42,960 nt of DNA from Leptolyngbya sp. FACHB-8. GTDB lineage: Bacteria > Cyanobacteriota > Cyanobacteriia > Elainellales > Elainellaceae. The position numbers and the translations under genes are program-made. Positions 8,025 to 15,487 of the stretch are shown here, in pieces. The first letter of the stretch is position 1; each line of letters starts with the position of its first letter. The stretch is from contig NZ_JACJOO010000028.1 in assembly GCF_014695575.1 (NCBI RefSeq), positions 1-42,960 on the forward strand, written 5' to 3'. Under the pieces are notes generated by a model. It saw only the letters and a list, made by a program, of their open reading frames with translations. It did not search any database and was not told the origin of the DNA.

Positions 8025-8123
8025 ATTTCAGGACTTACGCCAGTTTGCCATTCGTAGTGTATTTGTGTTGTGAGTGGGGTGCTTAGCACCCCACTCACAA
8101 CACAAATGTGTAAGTTCTGAATT
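8025..8123. mobile_element. Palindromic element, family P2 copy 1, with 3-bp duplication ATT
   Basis: A 93-bp element (8028-8120) with ends TCAGGACTTACGC and, on the other strand, TCAGAACTTACAC, flanked by ATT on both sides (8025-8027 and 8121-8123). The core hairpin has arms ATTTGTGTTGTGAGTGGGGTGC. The right ATT overlaps the TAA stop of the ferredoxin-like gene (stop at 8123-8125), so insertion took place exactly at a stop codon. Confidence 0.75.
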
Positions 8124-8767
8124 TATCGGGCGAACGCTGGTACTACAACCTCTGCATGGCGCTCTACCAGCTTTGGTACTTCCCCAGGACGGACGCGGGT
8201 GTGGCGAGATTTGTCGGGCATGACCAGGGCAGGGCCTGCTTTGCATTGTTTCATACAGCCCGTGCCCCGTACGGTGACATGGTCGGTCAAGTGGCGATCT
8301 TCCAGTTCCTGTTGAATGGCTGCCATCACCTCTCGGCCGCCTTTTTTGCAGCAGTCAGATTTCTGGCAGACCAGGATGCAGGCCTTAGAGGAGTTTTTAG
8401 GCTGATTCTCCTGCGGAACGGCTTCGCGCATGCTGCGATTGGGAAAGGAGGCGATCGCCGGAGTGACCTCAGGCTGAAATGCTGGAAGAGGTTTGAGAGA
8501 GTCGAGGGAAACGATGCTAACGTGCCGGGCCTTGTACTTGACCGAGCCATCTCTTTCATCAATGGTTTGTTCGCCTACGACTCGCATGCCCACACCCAGT
8601 TGAGGCAACGGAAAACAAGCGGCCCGAGCTTCCTTGCTGAGCTTGATGGAAAGCTCACTCCCCGCGATCGCCAGCCGAACCCCTTTGACTTTATAGCCAT
8701 CTTTAACTAGAAACCCTAGAAATTGACCATCTAGTTCAAAACGAAGAGAGTGCTTGTGCTTGCCCAT
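8123..8767 (-). CDS. (2Fe-2S) thioredoxin-like ferredoxin domain protein
   Basis: A 214-residue protein from the ATG at 8767, preceded by AGGA at 9 bases; the in-frame TTG at 8788 is less likely. Residues 1-90 form an uncharacterised basic domain. The C-terminal part (about 125-205) is a thioredoxin-fold [2Fe-2S] domain like that of NuoE or small (2Fe-2S) ferredoxins. It shows cysteines at 130, 134, 139, 140, 171 and 175 and the typical GTGCMKQCKAGPALVM and TRVRPGEVPKLVERH stretches. It is probably a soluble electron carrier or sensor. A P2 element abuts its stop codon. Confidence 0.83.
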   Translation of the reverse strand: MGKHKHSLRFELDGQFLGFLVKDGYKVKGVRLAIAGSELSIKLSKEARAACFPLPQLGVGMRVVGEQTIDERDGSVKYKARHVSIVSLDSLKPLPAFQPEVTPAIASFPNRSMREAVPQENQPKNSSKACILVCQKSDCCKKGGREVMAAIQQELEDRHLTDHVTVRGTGCMKQCKAGPALVMPDKSRHTRVRPGEVPKLVERHAEVVVPAFAR

Positions 8768-8843
8768 GATGCCTATTCCTACTTGCAAATTAGTACTAAC
8801 TAGCTGCCCAATAAGGCCAAAACCGTAAAAAGAATGGGCCAGA

Positions 8844-9098
8844 CTAGTGACCCAACCAGGAACGCATTAACCAATTCACGTGTTCTTGGCGAGAACCCTT
8901 CCAGCGAAACAGCACACTCCACACCTGAATCGCAGCCCATGGGGAAGTAATGTCGACCCGCAGGCTACCGTCGCTCTCACATTGGCAAGGAATATCGAGC
9001 TCTTGTAAGCGATCGCGTACGAGCCAGCGATCGCCCAGAGGTACGGTAATTAGCAAGTTTTGTAGCGTTTCTAAGGAGGGGGTGGGGGTTCTGTTCAT
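8844..9098 (-). CDS. Conserved hypothetical protein
   Basis: An 84-residue protein starting at the ATG at 9098 (MNRTPTPSLETLQNLL). An upstream in-frame extension to 9173 adds a hydrophobic stretch that looks like non-coding sequence read through. The protein is small, Trp-rich at the C-terminus (SVLFRWKGSR, WLMRSWLGH) and has no recognised domain. HIP1 octamers sit inside it. It lies 76 bases upstream of the ferredoxin-domain gene in the same direction, so co-transcription is possible. Confidence 0.6.
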   Translation of the reverse strand: MNRTPTPSLETLQNLLITVPLGDRWLVRDRLQELDIPCQCESDGSLRVDITSPWAAIQVWSVLFRWKGSRQEHVNWLMRSWLGH

Positions 9099-9480
9099 GG
9101 AAGTAACGGAGACAGTTATCGCAAAAACTGCAAAGGAGGCAAAGAGGGCACTATTCGAGGACCAGACCCACAACTTAGCAGTCGCAGAAGCCGAAACTTA
9201 CAGCAAGCAAGGCTTTCAGATAAGTGAGGTACCTCTTATAAGAGCCTGACTACCCGAAAGACCTCAGACTTAGTTGAGAAAACTAGTCAATAAGCCCTTC
9301 GAGATCTACGATACGATACAGGCGTCGTATTTGCAAATGACTTTCATTAAGCCTTCACGGTTTCTGCCTGAGATATCAAGGTAAATTCACGGAAAACCAG
9401 GGCTCTCAGCCATAATGACTTCCGTTGATCCCCCTACTTTTCATCCCAATTCAACAGGTGACTGGGCCTCCCCGGTACCA

Positions 9481-9539
9481 AATGGAACGATGAAATGGGA
9501 TGTAGAACCGCAACCCACATCCCATTTCATTGCTCCATT
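9481..9539. repeat. Inverted repeat of about 59 bp
   Basis: ATGAAATGGGATGT (9490-9503) pairs with ACATCCCATTTCAT (9517-9530). The pairing extends outward as AATGGA (9481-9486) with TCCATT (9534-9539), interrupted by a 3-base mismatch. The 13-base loop is larger than in the other palindromes, so it may be unrelated to them. Confidence 0.65.
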
Positions 9540-9627
9540 GAGCAACAGTTCTTGTTCTCTCCGGGTGAAGCTGTGCTGTTCTTCCATCTAAGGAAACCCC
9601 AGTTCTGCGTACGTAGAGATTCGCAAA

Positions 9628-9812
9628 CTAGTAGGCTGGGGCAGAAGTGTACAACCTATGTTTTGTGTGGGGTGGGAAGCACCCCACACAAAACATAGGT
9701 GATGGATTTCCGCCTCAGCGTACTAGTAGGCTGAGGCCTAAGTTCACTTGTGTGGGGTGGGAAGCACCCCACACAAAAACATAGGTAATGGATTGCCACC
9801 TCAGCGTACTAG
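9628..9812. mobile_element. Tandem pair of P1 elements sharing a CTAG
   Basis: Copy 2 is 9632-9722 (91 bp) and copy 3 is 9727-9808 (82 bp), both reversed relative to copy 1 at 2126. CTAG occurs at 9628-9631, 9723-9726 and 9809-9812, so the two elements sit head to tail with a single shared CTAG between them. Ends are TAGGCTGGGGC or TAGGCTGAGGC on the left and CCTCAGCGTA on the right. Both cores read GTGTGGGGTGGGAAGCACCCCACAC. Copy 3 lacks about 10 bases of the left arm. Confidence 0.85.
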
Positions 9813-10236
9813 GCGTTTTCAGGAGTGGCATATTGCCTTGCTCTCGAAAATCCTACTAACCCAAATTGGTATTGCATCAGTCTTATTTTTTATGGATGAG
9901 CGGATGGGGCGATCGCTGAATCCACTTGAGATACTTTCAAGAGAAAAAATCAAAGTACACTCTTTGCCAGTGTGAAGCATTCGCAAAAAGGGCACCCTGA
10001 ATTCTGAGAGGTGGTGACAAGAGGGGGTGATGCTGGATGGCCTTTGGCATAAAGCATAATCCTCCTTGAATCGGGTTTAGCAATCCTCGTATCAGCTTAA
10101 TCTTTCGAGCGCAAGTATCACAGGGCATGAAATTTCTTGAGAGATTGTTACCATTTGCTGATTTTTAAGCGGAGTCGAGTAGGATTTGGCTATTCACAAC
10201 CTTCCTCCTCTCTGGCGATTTTTCGGAGCTGATTTT

Positions 10237-10893
10237 ATGTATTCAAGCGAAAGAAATGTAGACAGTATTGTGCAACAGGGTTATACCGTAAAGATTGGAG
10301 ACTACATCCAGCGGGGTTGGGGCGTTATGCAACAAAACCTGGGTGGCTTCATTGGGTTTACTGTTGTCATCGTATTGATTTCCCTCATTCCAGCAGCATT
10401 AGGTCAACGCTTAGGCCCATTGGCAAGCTTGGCCGTTAACGTTATTAGCCCCATCCTTTTGGCCGGCTATCTGATTGTGGCGTTCAAAATTCTAAAGCGA
10501 CAATCCACAACGTTTAATGATTTCTTCCAGGGGTTTAGCAACTTCCTGCCAATTTTCCTGACCAGCTTGCTGGTTAGTATTTTCACGTTTCTAGGCTTTT
10601 TGGTACTGATCCTGCCAGGCGTCTTTCTAGCTGTGGCTTATGCCTTCTCGATTCCCTTTGTTGTAGGGCGTAAGTTTGATTTTTGGGAAGCTATGGAAGC
10701 CAGCCGTAAGGTGGTCACCAAAAATTGGTTCCCAATGTTTTTGTTTTTGCTTGCTATCGTTGTGCTCAACGTTGTTGGAGCATTACTGTTAGGCGTTGGT
10801 TTGCTCTTCACAATTCCGTTGTCTTATTGTGCGATCGCCGTAGCCTTTGAGGACATCGTTGGCTTGCCGATCTCAGATAGCTCAATTGCCTGA
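10237..10893 (+). CDS. Multi-pass membrane protein, function unknown
   Basis: A 218-residue protein from the ATG at 10237, chosen for GGAG 8 bases upstream; the in-frame TTG at 10186 is unlikely. After a short polar N-terminus there are about five or six hydrophobic helices: GFIGFTVVIVLISLIP, a second at about residues 65-85, FLPIFLTSLLVSIFTFLGFLVLILPGVFLAVAY, and a C-terminal pair around FLFLLAIVVLNVVGALLLGVGLLF. The layout resembles DUF975- or YciC-like integral membrane proteins, but no motif decides a function. A strong bidirectional terminator lies downstream. Confidence 0.65.
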   Translation: MYSSERNVDSIVQQGYTVKIGDYIQRGWGVMQQNLGGFIGFTVVIVLISLIPAALGQRLGPLASLAVNVISPILLAGYLIVAFKILKRQSTTFNDFFQGFSNFLPIFLTSLLVSIFTFLGFLVLILPGVFLAVAYAFSIPFVVGRKFDFWEAMEASRKVVTKNWFPMFLFLLAIVVLNVVGALLLGVGLLFTIPLSYCAIAVAFEDIVGLPISDSSIA

Positions 10894-11069
10894 GAGAATG
10901 GCTGAAAAGCCTGGAGAAGTTTGATTTTCCTCGCAAAAAAGCAACTTTTCAAATAATATGTGGTCGAGACTGACAATCTCTTTCACGCTTGACCAACATC
11001 TCTATCGCTTGTCACCTGTCCGATTGCGGCATTAGTCATGATGCAGCAATCAAATTTCAATTAATTGCC

Positions 11070-11150
11070 AGGCTTTATTTTAAAGGCTTCTTTTCTCGTG
11101 CAAAGCGCACGAAAAAAAGAGCCTTTTAGCCAGCTTTAAAACACGCCTTA
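11070..11150. mobile_element. Palindromic element, family P7 copy 2
   Basis: About 79 bp with ends AGGCTTTATTTTAAAG and, on the other strand, AGGCGTGTTTTAAAGC, followed on the right by TA (11149-11150). The core hairpin CTTTTCTCGTGC-AAA-GCGCACGAAAAAAAG is a decayed version of the core in the copies at 7478 and 16090. The length is the same as those copies, which supports the boundaries. Confidence 0.6.
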
Positions 11151-11183
11151 AAACCCCGGTGTTTTCAAAAACACCGGGGTTTT
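11150..11183. terminator. Bidirectional hairpin terminator
   Basis: AAAACCCCGGTGTTTT (11150-11165) and AAAACACCGGGGTTTT (11168-11183) form a perfect GC-rich stem with an A-tract on the left and a T-tract on the right. It can therefore terminate transcription in either direction. It is the probable end of the membrane-protein transcript that stops at 10893. Confidence 0.75.
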
Positions 11184-11268
11184 GCGTCCTTTGCGCAAGC
11201 TGTATTGATGCCCTTTAGGAAATGGCACCCGTACAATAGACAATGTATTTGTTTCTTGTTGTGGTCCT

Positions 11269-11517
11269 GTGTTTTTGCCAAAACCTAAGCAACTTGCACT
11301 TTTATTGGCCCTGATTGCTGGAAGTGCTGTCTACACCTACTCGTATCACACACTGGATGCAAACTTCCTGTGGAAGAGTTTAGTGGTTCTTCTGCCCGTG
11401 CAGGTAGGTGCCAGTATTTATCTGGCCTATCTGTACTGGAGCGGTAAAATTGCTGGAACACAACCGCAAATTAAAAAAGCAGACGATCAAGAGCCACGAA
11501 TTAAAATTGATCCATAA
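11269..11517 (+). CDS. Small membrane protein, hypothetical
   Basis: An 82-residue protein with a GTG start. There are two hydrophobic segments: residues about 8-25 (LALLLALIAGSAVYTYSY) and about 38-58 (LVVLLPVQVGASIYLAYLYWSG). A charged C-terminus (KKADDQEPRIKID) follows. I do not recognise the family; small two-helix proteins of this kind are common and conserved in cyanobacteria. The start has no strong Shine-Dalgarno site. Confidence comes from length, amino-acid composition and absence of a competing frame. Confidence 0.55.
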   Translation: MFLPKPKQLALLLALIAGSAVYTYSYHTLDANFLWKSLVVLLPVQVGASIYLAYLYWSGKIAGTQPQIKKADDQEPRIKIDP

Positions 11518-11619
11518 AGGAAGAGCGTGAGCGCCACACCCCTAATCCCTCAAAGCATTTGAAGGTTCAATATCAAATCCGCTTAAATAACCGCCCTAAG
11601 GGACGACGCAACCCTGGCA

Positions 11620-11724
11620 TCATGCCAGGGTGCATCCCACTTTTGTAAGTGAAGCGGGCGAAGCCCGCTTCACTTACAAAAGTGGGTTTCCAAATTTGCA
11701 AAAGTGGGATGCACCCTCATGCCA
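11620..11724. mobile_element. Palindromic element, family P3 copy 2, with perfect 8-bp target duplication
   Basis: An 89-bp element (11628-11716) with 18-bp inverted ends GGGTGCATCCCACTTTTG. It is flanked by identical TCATGCCA at 11620-11627 and 11717-11724. The internal hairpin has the tip GCGGGCGAAGCCCGC. The extra arm (TTTCCAAATTTG, then CAAAAGTGGG) lies on the right, the same asymmetric design as the other copies. Confidence 0.88.
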
Positions 11725-11795
11725 TCCCTTTAAGGGTGTGGAATTGGCGATCGCCATAAAGTCTGAAGACGTACTTGGGGCGATCGCAATCTCCA

Positions 11796-12707
11796 CTAAT
11801 TGTCTTGTAAATCACTGTCTCTCAGACCGTATTCGGCCTGTGCCTCACTGATAGCCCGTTGGGTTTCTGTCCCCATCACCCCATCCAGAGGGCCGTAGTA
11901 AAATCCTTGATTGCGCAGCTTCCACTGCAAATCGAGAACGCTATAAGGGCCTTCGGTATCTGCTGGAGGTAACTGTGCAATAGGGGCTAGAGCCGGAGCC
12001 GGGACTGGGGCCGCGGTGGGTAGGCTGGGAGCCAGGGCTGGTTGTGATGGGAGAGGCTGAATGGGATCTGGGGCGGTACTGATAGGCGGTTGAGCGGCTA
12101 CAGCGGTTTGGCTGAGGGCATCTTGTGTCGATGCTCCTACCACGCCATCGGGGTTTAACCCCTGAGCTTGCTGAAAGGCGATCACGGCCGCTTCTGTGAG
12201 CGAACCAAATACGCCATCGATAGCACCCTGGTAATATCCCAGGGACGACAAGCGACTTTGTAAGTCGGAAATGGCTATGCCAGAGTCTCCCACTTGCAAT
12301 AGATTGTCATTTGCTGTGTCACTGCTGGCTGGTTGCAGAGCAGCCCACGTACTGGGGCCAACTACCCCGTCGGCTGTCAATCCAAGACTTTGCTGAAAGG
12401 CGATCACCGCATCCTGGGTAGCGGTGCCAAAGTAACCTGTAATTTCTTCTTGAAAGAACCCTAGATCAGCCAGTCGGGTTTGTAGTTCGGTGACAGCATC
12501 GCCGCTATCTTCTAGAGATAGGGAACCTGTTTGTGCCGTTTCTATGGCCTGGCTGATTCGAAACTCTGAGGATGCTATAGGATTGGCGATCGCACTTCTC
12601 TGAAACCCACCCAATACTGTAACGAGGGCGGCCCCCTGTAGAAGGGCAATGCTGAACGTCCCAACCAACCCGATTCCGTTTCTACGGAAGAAATGACAAC
12701 GCATCAT
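11796..12707 (-). CDS. Secreted peptidoglycan-binding protein with three PG_binding_1 repeats
   Basis: The 303-residue protein starts with a basic segment and a hydrophobic stretch (GLVGTFSIALLQGAALVTVLGG), then SAIANP, a plausible signal peptide cleaved near residue 42. Two close peptidoglycan-binding repeats follow at about 66-125 and 136-198, with D-G-V-VG-ST signatures (LTADGVVGPSTWAAL and LNPDGVVGASTQDAL). A Pro/Ala linker (about 200-248) leads to a third, more divergent repeat (LRNQGFYYGPLDGVMGTETQRAI, 258-280). No catalytic domain is present, so it probably anchors to or organises the wall. ATG start; the protein reads away from the next plus-strand gene. Confidence 0.87.
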   Translation of the reverse strand: MMRCHFFRRNGIGLVGTFSIALLQGAALVTVLGGFQRSAIANPIASSEFRISQAIETAQTGSLSLEDSGDAVTELQTRLADLGFFQEEITGYFGTATQDAVIAFQQSLGLTADGVVGPSTWAALQPASSDTANDNLLQVGDSGIAISDLQSRLSSLGYYQGAIDGVFGSLTEAAVIAFQQAQGLNPDGVVGASTQDALSQTAVAAQPPISTAPDPIQPLPSQPALAPSLPTAAPVPAPALAPIAQLPPADTEGPYSVLDLQWKLRNQGFYYGPLDGVMGTETQRAISEAQAEYGLRDSDLQDN

Positions 12708-12912
12708 AATCGTCGCTGTGACGCCTCTTTGATGTCTATATATTGAGCCTTACGGCAATTTTTCGTGTCATTGTACGCTATTTTCTGATGAACGAATCAA
12801 GAATTTTGTGTTGACTGGGGAGGTGCGTGCAAAAGAAATGAAATCCTGGCCTCAGGAGTAACGTTGCCCGATACACTATTGCCAATCCTCTGATTGAACA
12901 GGTTCAAATGTT

Positions 12913-13320
12913 ATGCAATACGGCCCCGGCACAGCGGCCACGTTTCTCTACTACTTCACCAGTACAGCGGTAGTTTTTACCCTGATTGCCGCCAAAGCTC
13001 TGGGCGCAGGTATTGATGGGGTTCCTCAGCAAGTGGGGTTGCTGGGAGGTCTTTTGGGAGGTTTGGTCGGAGCCTACTTCAACCGCACGATCACCTTTAC
13101 CGTCGAGACCAACGGTAAGGATGCCGCCTCCAAAAAACTCATGCAAGCCCTCAAAGCGATGGGTTATGAGAAGAAGTCGGATGCAGACGGAATTGCCCTT
13201 TATGAGCGTAGTGGGCCGAGTAAACTTCTCTCCGGCAAAGTTTTTGTTCACCAGGAGGGGAAAAATGCAACCATTGCCAGCCGAGCTATTCACGTTAAAG
13301 CTCTGAAGCGACTGATTTAA
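12913..13320 (+). CDS. Conserved hypothetical membrane-anchored protein
   Basis: A 135-residue protein. The N-terminal 65 residues contain two hydrophobic segments (FLYYFTSTAVVFTLIAAKAL and QVGLLGGLLGGLVGAYF, the latter glycine-zipper-like). A soluble domain of about 70 residues follows, with YEKKSDADGIALYERSG and a basic C-terminus. The style is familiar from cyanobacterial unknowns, but no named domain was recognised. The start is the first ATG. Downstream is a strong palindromic terminator interrupted by a P4 element. Confidence 0.65.
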   Translation: MQYGPGTAATFLYYFTSTAVVFTLIAAKALGAGIDGVPQQVGLLGGLLGGLVGAYFNRTITFTVETNGKDAASKKLMQALKAMGYEKKSDADGIALYERSGPSKLLSGKVFVHQEGKNATIASRAIHVKALKRLI

Positions 13321-13332
13321 GAAGTCCTACTC

Positions 13333-13466
13333 TAATAAACCTCAGTTCGGGATAAGCTGAAGTGCTCATTTTGGCGTGCGCTTTGCGCACGCCAAAATGA
13401 GCGTTTTCGAGTGCCGCGCAACGCGCGGCACTCGAAAACGTCCTTAACCCGAACTGAGGTTAATAA
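13333..13466. mobile_element. Palindromic element, family P4 copy 2, with 6-bp TAATAA duplication
   Basis: A 122-bp element (13339-13460) with ends ACCTCAGTTCGGGATAAG and, on the other strand, ACCTCAGTTCGGGTTAAG, flanked by TAATAA at 13333-13338 and 13461-13466. It contains two independent hairpins: arms GCTCATTTTGGCGTGCG, and arms CGTTTTCGAGTGCCGCGC with an AAC tip. The right TAATAA is also the first six bases of the terminator palindrome at 13461-13506, so the element landed in that terminator. Confidence 0.8.
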
Positions 13467-13506
13467 AGACAAGGCACGGTACTTTGTACCGTGCCTTGTC
13501 TTTATT
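13461..13506. terminator. Perfect bidirectional terminator palindrome
   Basis: A 21-22-bp arm beginning TAATAAAGACAAGGCACGG is followed by a TTT loop and its complement, ending GTCTTTATTA at 13506. It lies between a plus-strand gene (stop 13320) and a minus-strand gene (stop 13539) and can serve both. The left edge was duplicated by insertion of the P4 element. Confidence 0.85.
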
Positions 13507-13538
13507 AGGGATTTTAAGCACCGGTGGCGATCGCCTCA

Positions 13539-14051
13539 CTAGCCAGCCAACGAGTAACCCTGGATATTTTCAGGATCAAATGAGTGCAAAATTTTAGCTG
13601 TTTGATCCACTGATTGCTCAGGGCCTTTTACCACAATTAAGTACTTCCCAGCATTGAGGCTATTGCGGTAGGAAAGTGCATCACCACTGCCAGCCGTCCA
13701 ACCTACCAGAGTTCCAACAATCATGGCACCCGTAATACCTGCACCCGCACCCAAAAGACCACCAATAATGTGGCTGATTGCCAGGGAGGTCGGTCCGATT
13801 TGGATATTGGTCAGCCAGTTAAAGAAATAACCTGCTGCAAATCCAAAGGGAACCAGCAAAAATAACAGTCGTGTAATATTGGCCTTAGCCGCGTGATTGG
13901 GCTCAATGAGACCAAATTCATCTGCGCTCATGTGACCGTTGCCAAGAAGAGCGATTTGCTCAGCAGGCAAATTAGCAGATTGCAATGCATTATATGCTTC
14001 CTCTGCTTTCTCTTTATCAGAGAGAACAGAGACCAAGTAGTTCTTTGCCAT
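13539..14051 (-). CDS. Stress-protein-like membrane protein
   Basis: A 170-residue protein from the ATG at 14051, chosen because AGGTG is about 6-7 bases upstream; the alternative GTG at 14060 overlaps that site. The N-terminal domain (NYLVSVLSDKEKAEEAYNALQSANLPAEQIALLG) resembles the ferredoxin-like general-stress fold (GSP17M-like). Two hydrophobic, glycine-zipper-like segments follow (LLFLLVPFGFAAGYFF and IIGGLLGAGAGITGAMIVGTLVGW). The C-terminus has a second regulator-like strand (GKYLIVVKGPEQSV). Together with the neighbouring dps gene, a stress-related role is plausible but unproven. Confidence 0.7.
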   Translation of the reverse strand: MAKNYLVSVLSDKEKAEEAYNALQSANLPAEQIALLGNGHMSADEFGLIEPNHAAKANITRLLFLLVPFGFAAGYFFNWLTNIQIGPTSLAISHIIGGLLGAGAGITGAMIVGTLVGWTAGSGDALSYRNSLNAGKYLIVVKGPEQSVDQTAKILHSFDPENIQGYSLAG

Positions 14052-14143
14052 GTACTTCACCTAAAACCGACAACAGGAGGGCGATCGCTCCTCCAAAAAA
14101 CGAAATAGCTGCTCCTGGGATTACAGGAATCAGCGTGAGAACA

Positions 14144-14172
14144 ATTTTCCGCGTGCTCAGCACGCGGAAAAT
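14144..14172. repeat. Short perfect hairpin between two minus-strand genes
   Basis: ATTTTCCGCGTGC (14144-14156) and GCACGCGGAAAAT (14160-14172) enclose a TCA loop closed by a C-G pair. It lies between dps and the upstream stress-like gene and could terminate or protect the dps message read-through. The sequence resembles the cores of the mobile palindromes, but no flanking ends were identified. Confidence 0.6.
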
Positions 14173-14278
14173 ACGTCCTATCACGGTTCTAAAGCCCAAC
14201 TAAACAGATAGTTACAACGCTTTAGACGGGGTTTTCCCCATACGTATCACGCAGGAAAAATCGCCCTTGCAAACGACC

Positions 14279-14818
14279 CTATACTTCTACAGGGGTTTGC
14301 TTGTTTACAGACTGGATGTCACCACTGGGCTGAAGTGCATTCCCTTCAATGAAGGAGCGCAGCATCCAAGCCATCTCTTCGTGCTGTTCCATCAAACCTG
14401 TCAAGAAGTCCGCCGTACCTTCGTCGTGGAATTCATCCGAGCACTGGTCGATGTTTTCCCGCATAGTACGGATGATCAGTTCATGATCCTCTACCAGGTT
14501 CTGCACCATGCCGCTGGCGCTGGGCACTTCGCCTTCATGTTCTTGAATGGAAGCCGCACTCAGAAAACCTTGAGCGGTTCCCAGAGGGTAACCACCCAGC
14601 ATCCGAACGCGCTCGGCAATGGAGTCAATACTCTCGGTCAGAGCTTGATAGTGCTCTTCCCACAGCTCGTGCAGGCTGCGGAACTGAGGACCAACCACAT
14701 CCCAGTGGTACTTCTTGGTCTTAATCAGAAGCAGATAGGCATTTGCCAAATTCTGGTTCAAAAGATTAACGACTCCGCGCCGTTGTTCTTCAGTCAAACC
14801 AATGTCGAGTGGTCGCAT
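14279..14818 (-). CDS. dps: Dps-family DNA-protecting ferritin-like protein
   Basis: The 179-residue protein has the Dps ferroxidase signature TKKYHWDVVGPQFRSLHELWEEHY with downstream SIDSIAERVRMLGGYPLG (residues about 34-80). Family members form dodecamers, oxidise Fe(II) with hydrogen peroxide and store iron, protecting DNA in the cytosol. The C-terminal acidic helix (EFHDEGTADFLTGLMEQHEEMAWMLRSF) is as expected. GGTGG about 9 bases upstream of the ATG could serve as ribosome site. It is likely controlled by oxidative or iron signals, but no regulator box was recognised. The overlapping plus-strand frame is a shadow. Confidence 0.93.
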   Translation of the reverse strand: MRPLDIGLTEEQRRGVVNLLNQNLANAYLLLIKTKKYHWDVVGPQFRSLHELWEEHYQALTESIDSIAERVRMLGGYPLGTAQGFLSAASIQEHEGEVPSASGMVQNLVEDHELIIRTMRENIDQCSDEFHDEGTADFLTGLMEQHEEMAWMLRSFIEGNALQPSGDIQSVNKQTPVEV

Positions 14819-15226
14819 ACAGATTTGTCCACCTTTACGGGCCTACCCTTCCAGTTGAACAAAAACGCAAATTTTTAGTATCCATCCAATGAAATAAACA
14901 CAGCTAAAGTAATTTTGAATAGTGTTACGGGTAACGACTTGTACAGACTTATACAAATGGATGATAAGGTGTAGGCTTATGGAGCAAACTCAAGGGTAAA
15001 AAGATAGTTTTAAGGCTATTCAAACGGTGTAATTAGGCGATCGCCCCTATGTCTAATGACTGAACATCATCTCCTCCTTCTAGAACTCTGGCTAGGGGCG
15101 GATGGTTGAAAATTGGAGGACTGCTCTAATCAAAAAAATGTCATAAATTCGCTTTAACCTTTTTAAGCTATTCCATTAAATAAATCCTTTTTGTTAAATT
15201 TGCTTTTCTCTACCGGATCACAACCA
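14819..15226. other. Spacer between dps and small hypothetical gene
   Basis: This divergent spacer of about 400 bases is AT-rich with a single HIP1 site. It must contain the dps promoter and that of the next small gene. No repeats, hairpin elements or other genes were recognised. Confidence 0.4.
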
Positions 15227-15487
15227 ATGAATAACCCGCCGACGGATCGTTTAAAGGGCATAGAGCTCATTAGTTGTGCTAAGTCTGTTGCTTCCCGAGG
15301 GTTGCAAGAAGCGACGCGGCAATGTGGCTACAGTCAGGATACGCAAGCCTTTTTTAACGAGTTGGAGCAAGCCTGTAATGCTCTAGGTATTAATATTAGT
15401 TCCATTAATGATCTAGTTACGGATCAGGAAAACTTAATTCGGAAAGGTGGTGTTGAAGTTGCACCCGATTCTTCAACGGAATTGTAA
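15227..15487 (+). CDS. Small conserved hypothetical protein
   Basis: An 86-residue protein starting at the ATG at 15227 (MNNPPTDRLKGIELISCAKSVA); a longer TTG start at 15191 is possible but unsupported. It is soluble, with a Cys-bearing helix (ELISCAK), another Cys (ATRQCGYS) and an acidic helix (FFNELEQACNALGINI). It ends in a flexible acidic tail. No known domain was identified. Confidence 0.5.
   Translation: MNNPPTDRLKGIELISCAKSVASRGLQEATRQCGYSQDTQAFFNELEQACNALGINISSINDLVTDQENLIRKGGVEVAPDSSTEL

Larger units (their letters stand above)
9099..10236. other. Long spacer with tandem palindromic elements and doubtful short frames
   Basis: This spacer of about 1.1 kb holds a hairpin at 9481-9539 and two tandem P1 elements at 9628-9812. 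A 58-codon frame from the ATG at 9415 to the TAA at 9589-9591 begins MTSVDPPTFHPNSTGDWASP. It runs through the hairpin and is probably not a real gene. Frames that cross the P1 elements translate the palindrome and are rejected. The stretch from 9815 to 10236 shows nothing else identifiable except the promoter region of the next gene. Confidence 0.45.
10894..11268. other. Spacer with P7 element and bidirectional terminator
   Basis: This 375-base spacer holds the P7 element at 11070-11150 followed immediately by a bidirectional terminator hairpin at 11150-11183. The remainder before the GTG at 11269 is the likely promoter of the small membrane gene. No other coding potential was seen. Confidence 0.5.

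Noticed and set aside
8156-8710. Plus-strand frame of 184 residues over the ferredoxin-like gene
   Set aside because: The minus-strand frame has the Cys motifs of a [2Fe-2S] domain and a ribosome site; the plus-strand frame has neither.
9415-9591. 58-codon frame MTSVDPPTFHPNSTGDWASP...
   Set aside because: There is no ribosome site, it crosses an inverted repeat, and the second half has unlikely composition (runs of Ser and Cys). It could be a decayed gene but is not supported.
9495-9975. Short frames in the P1-containing spacer
   Set aside because: They translate parts of the hairpins (the same GVGSTPHK text appears twice), so they reflect the repeats rather than genes.
14267-14878. Plus-strand frame of 203 residues over dps
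   Set aside because: The minus-strand Dps frame has unmistakable motifs. The plus-strand frame is its shadow.
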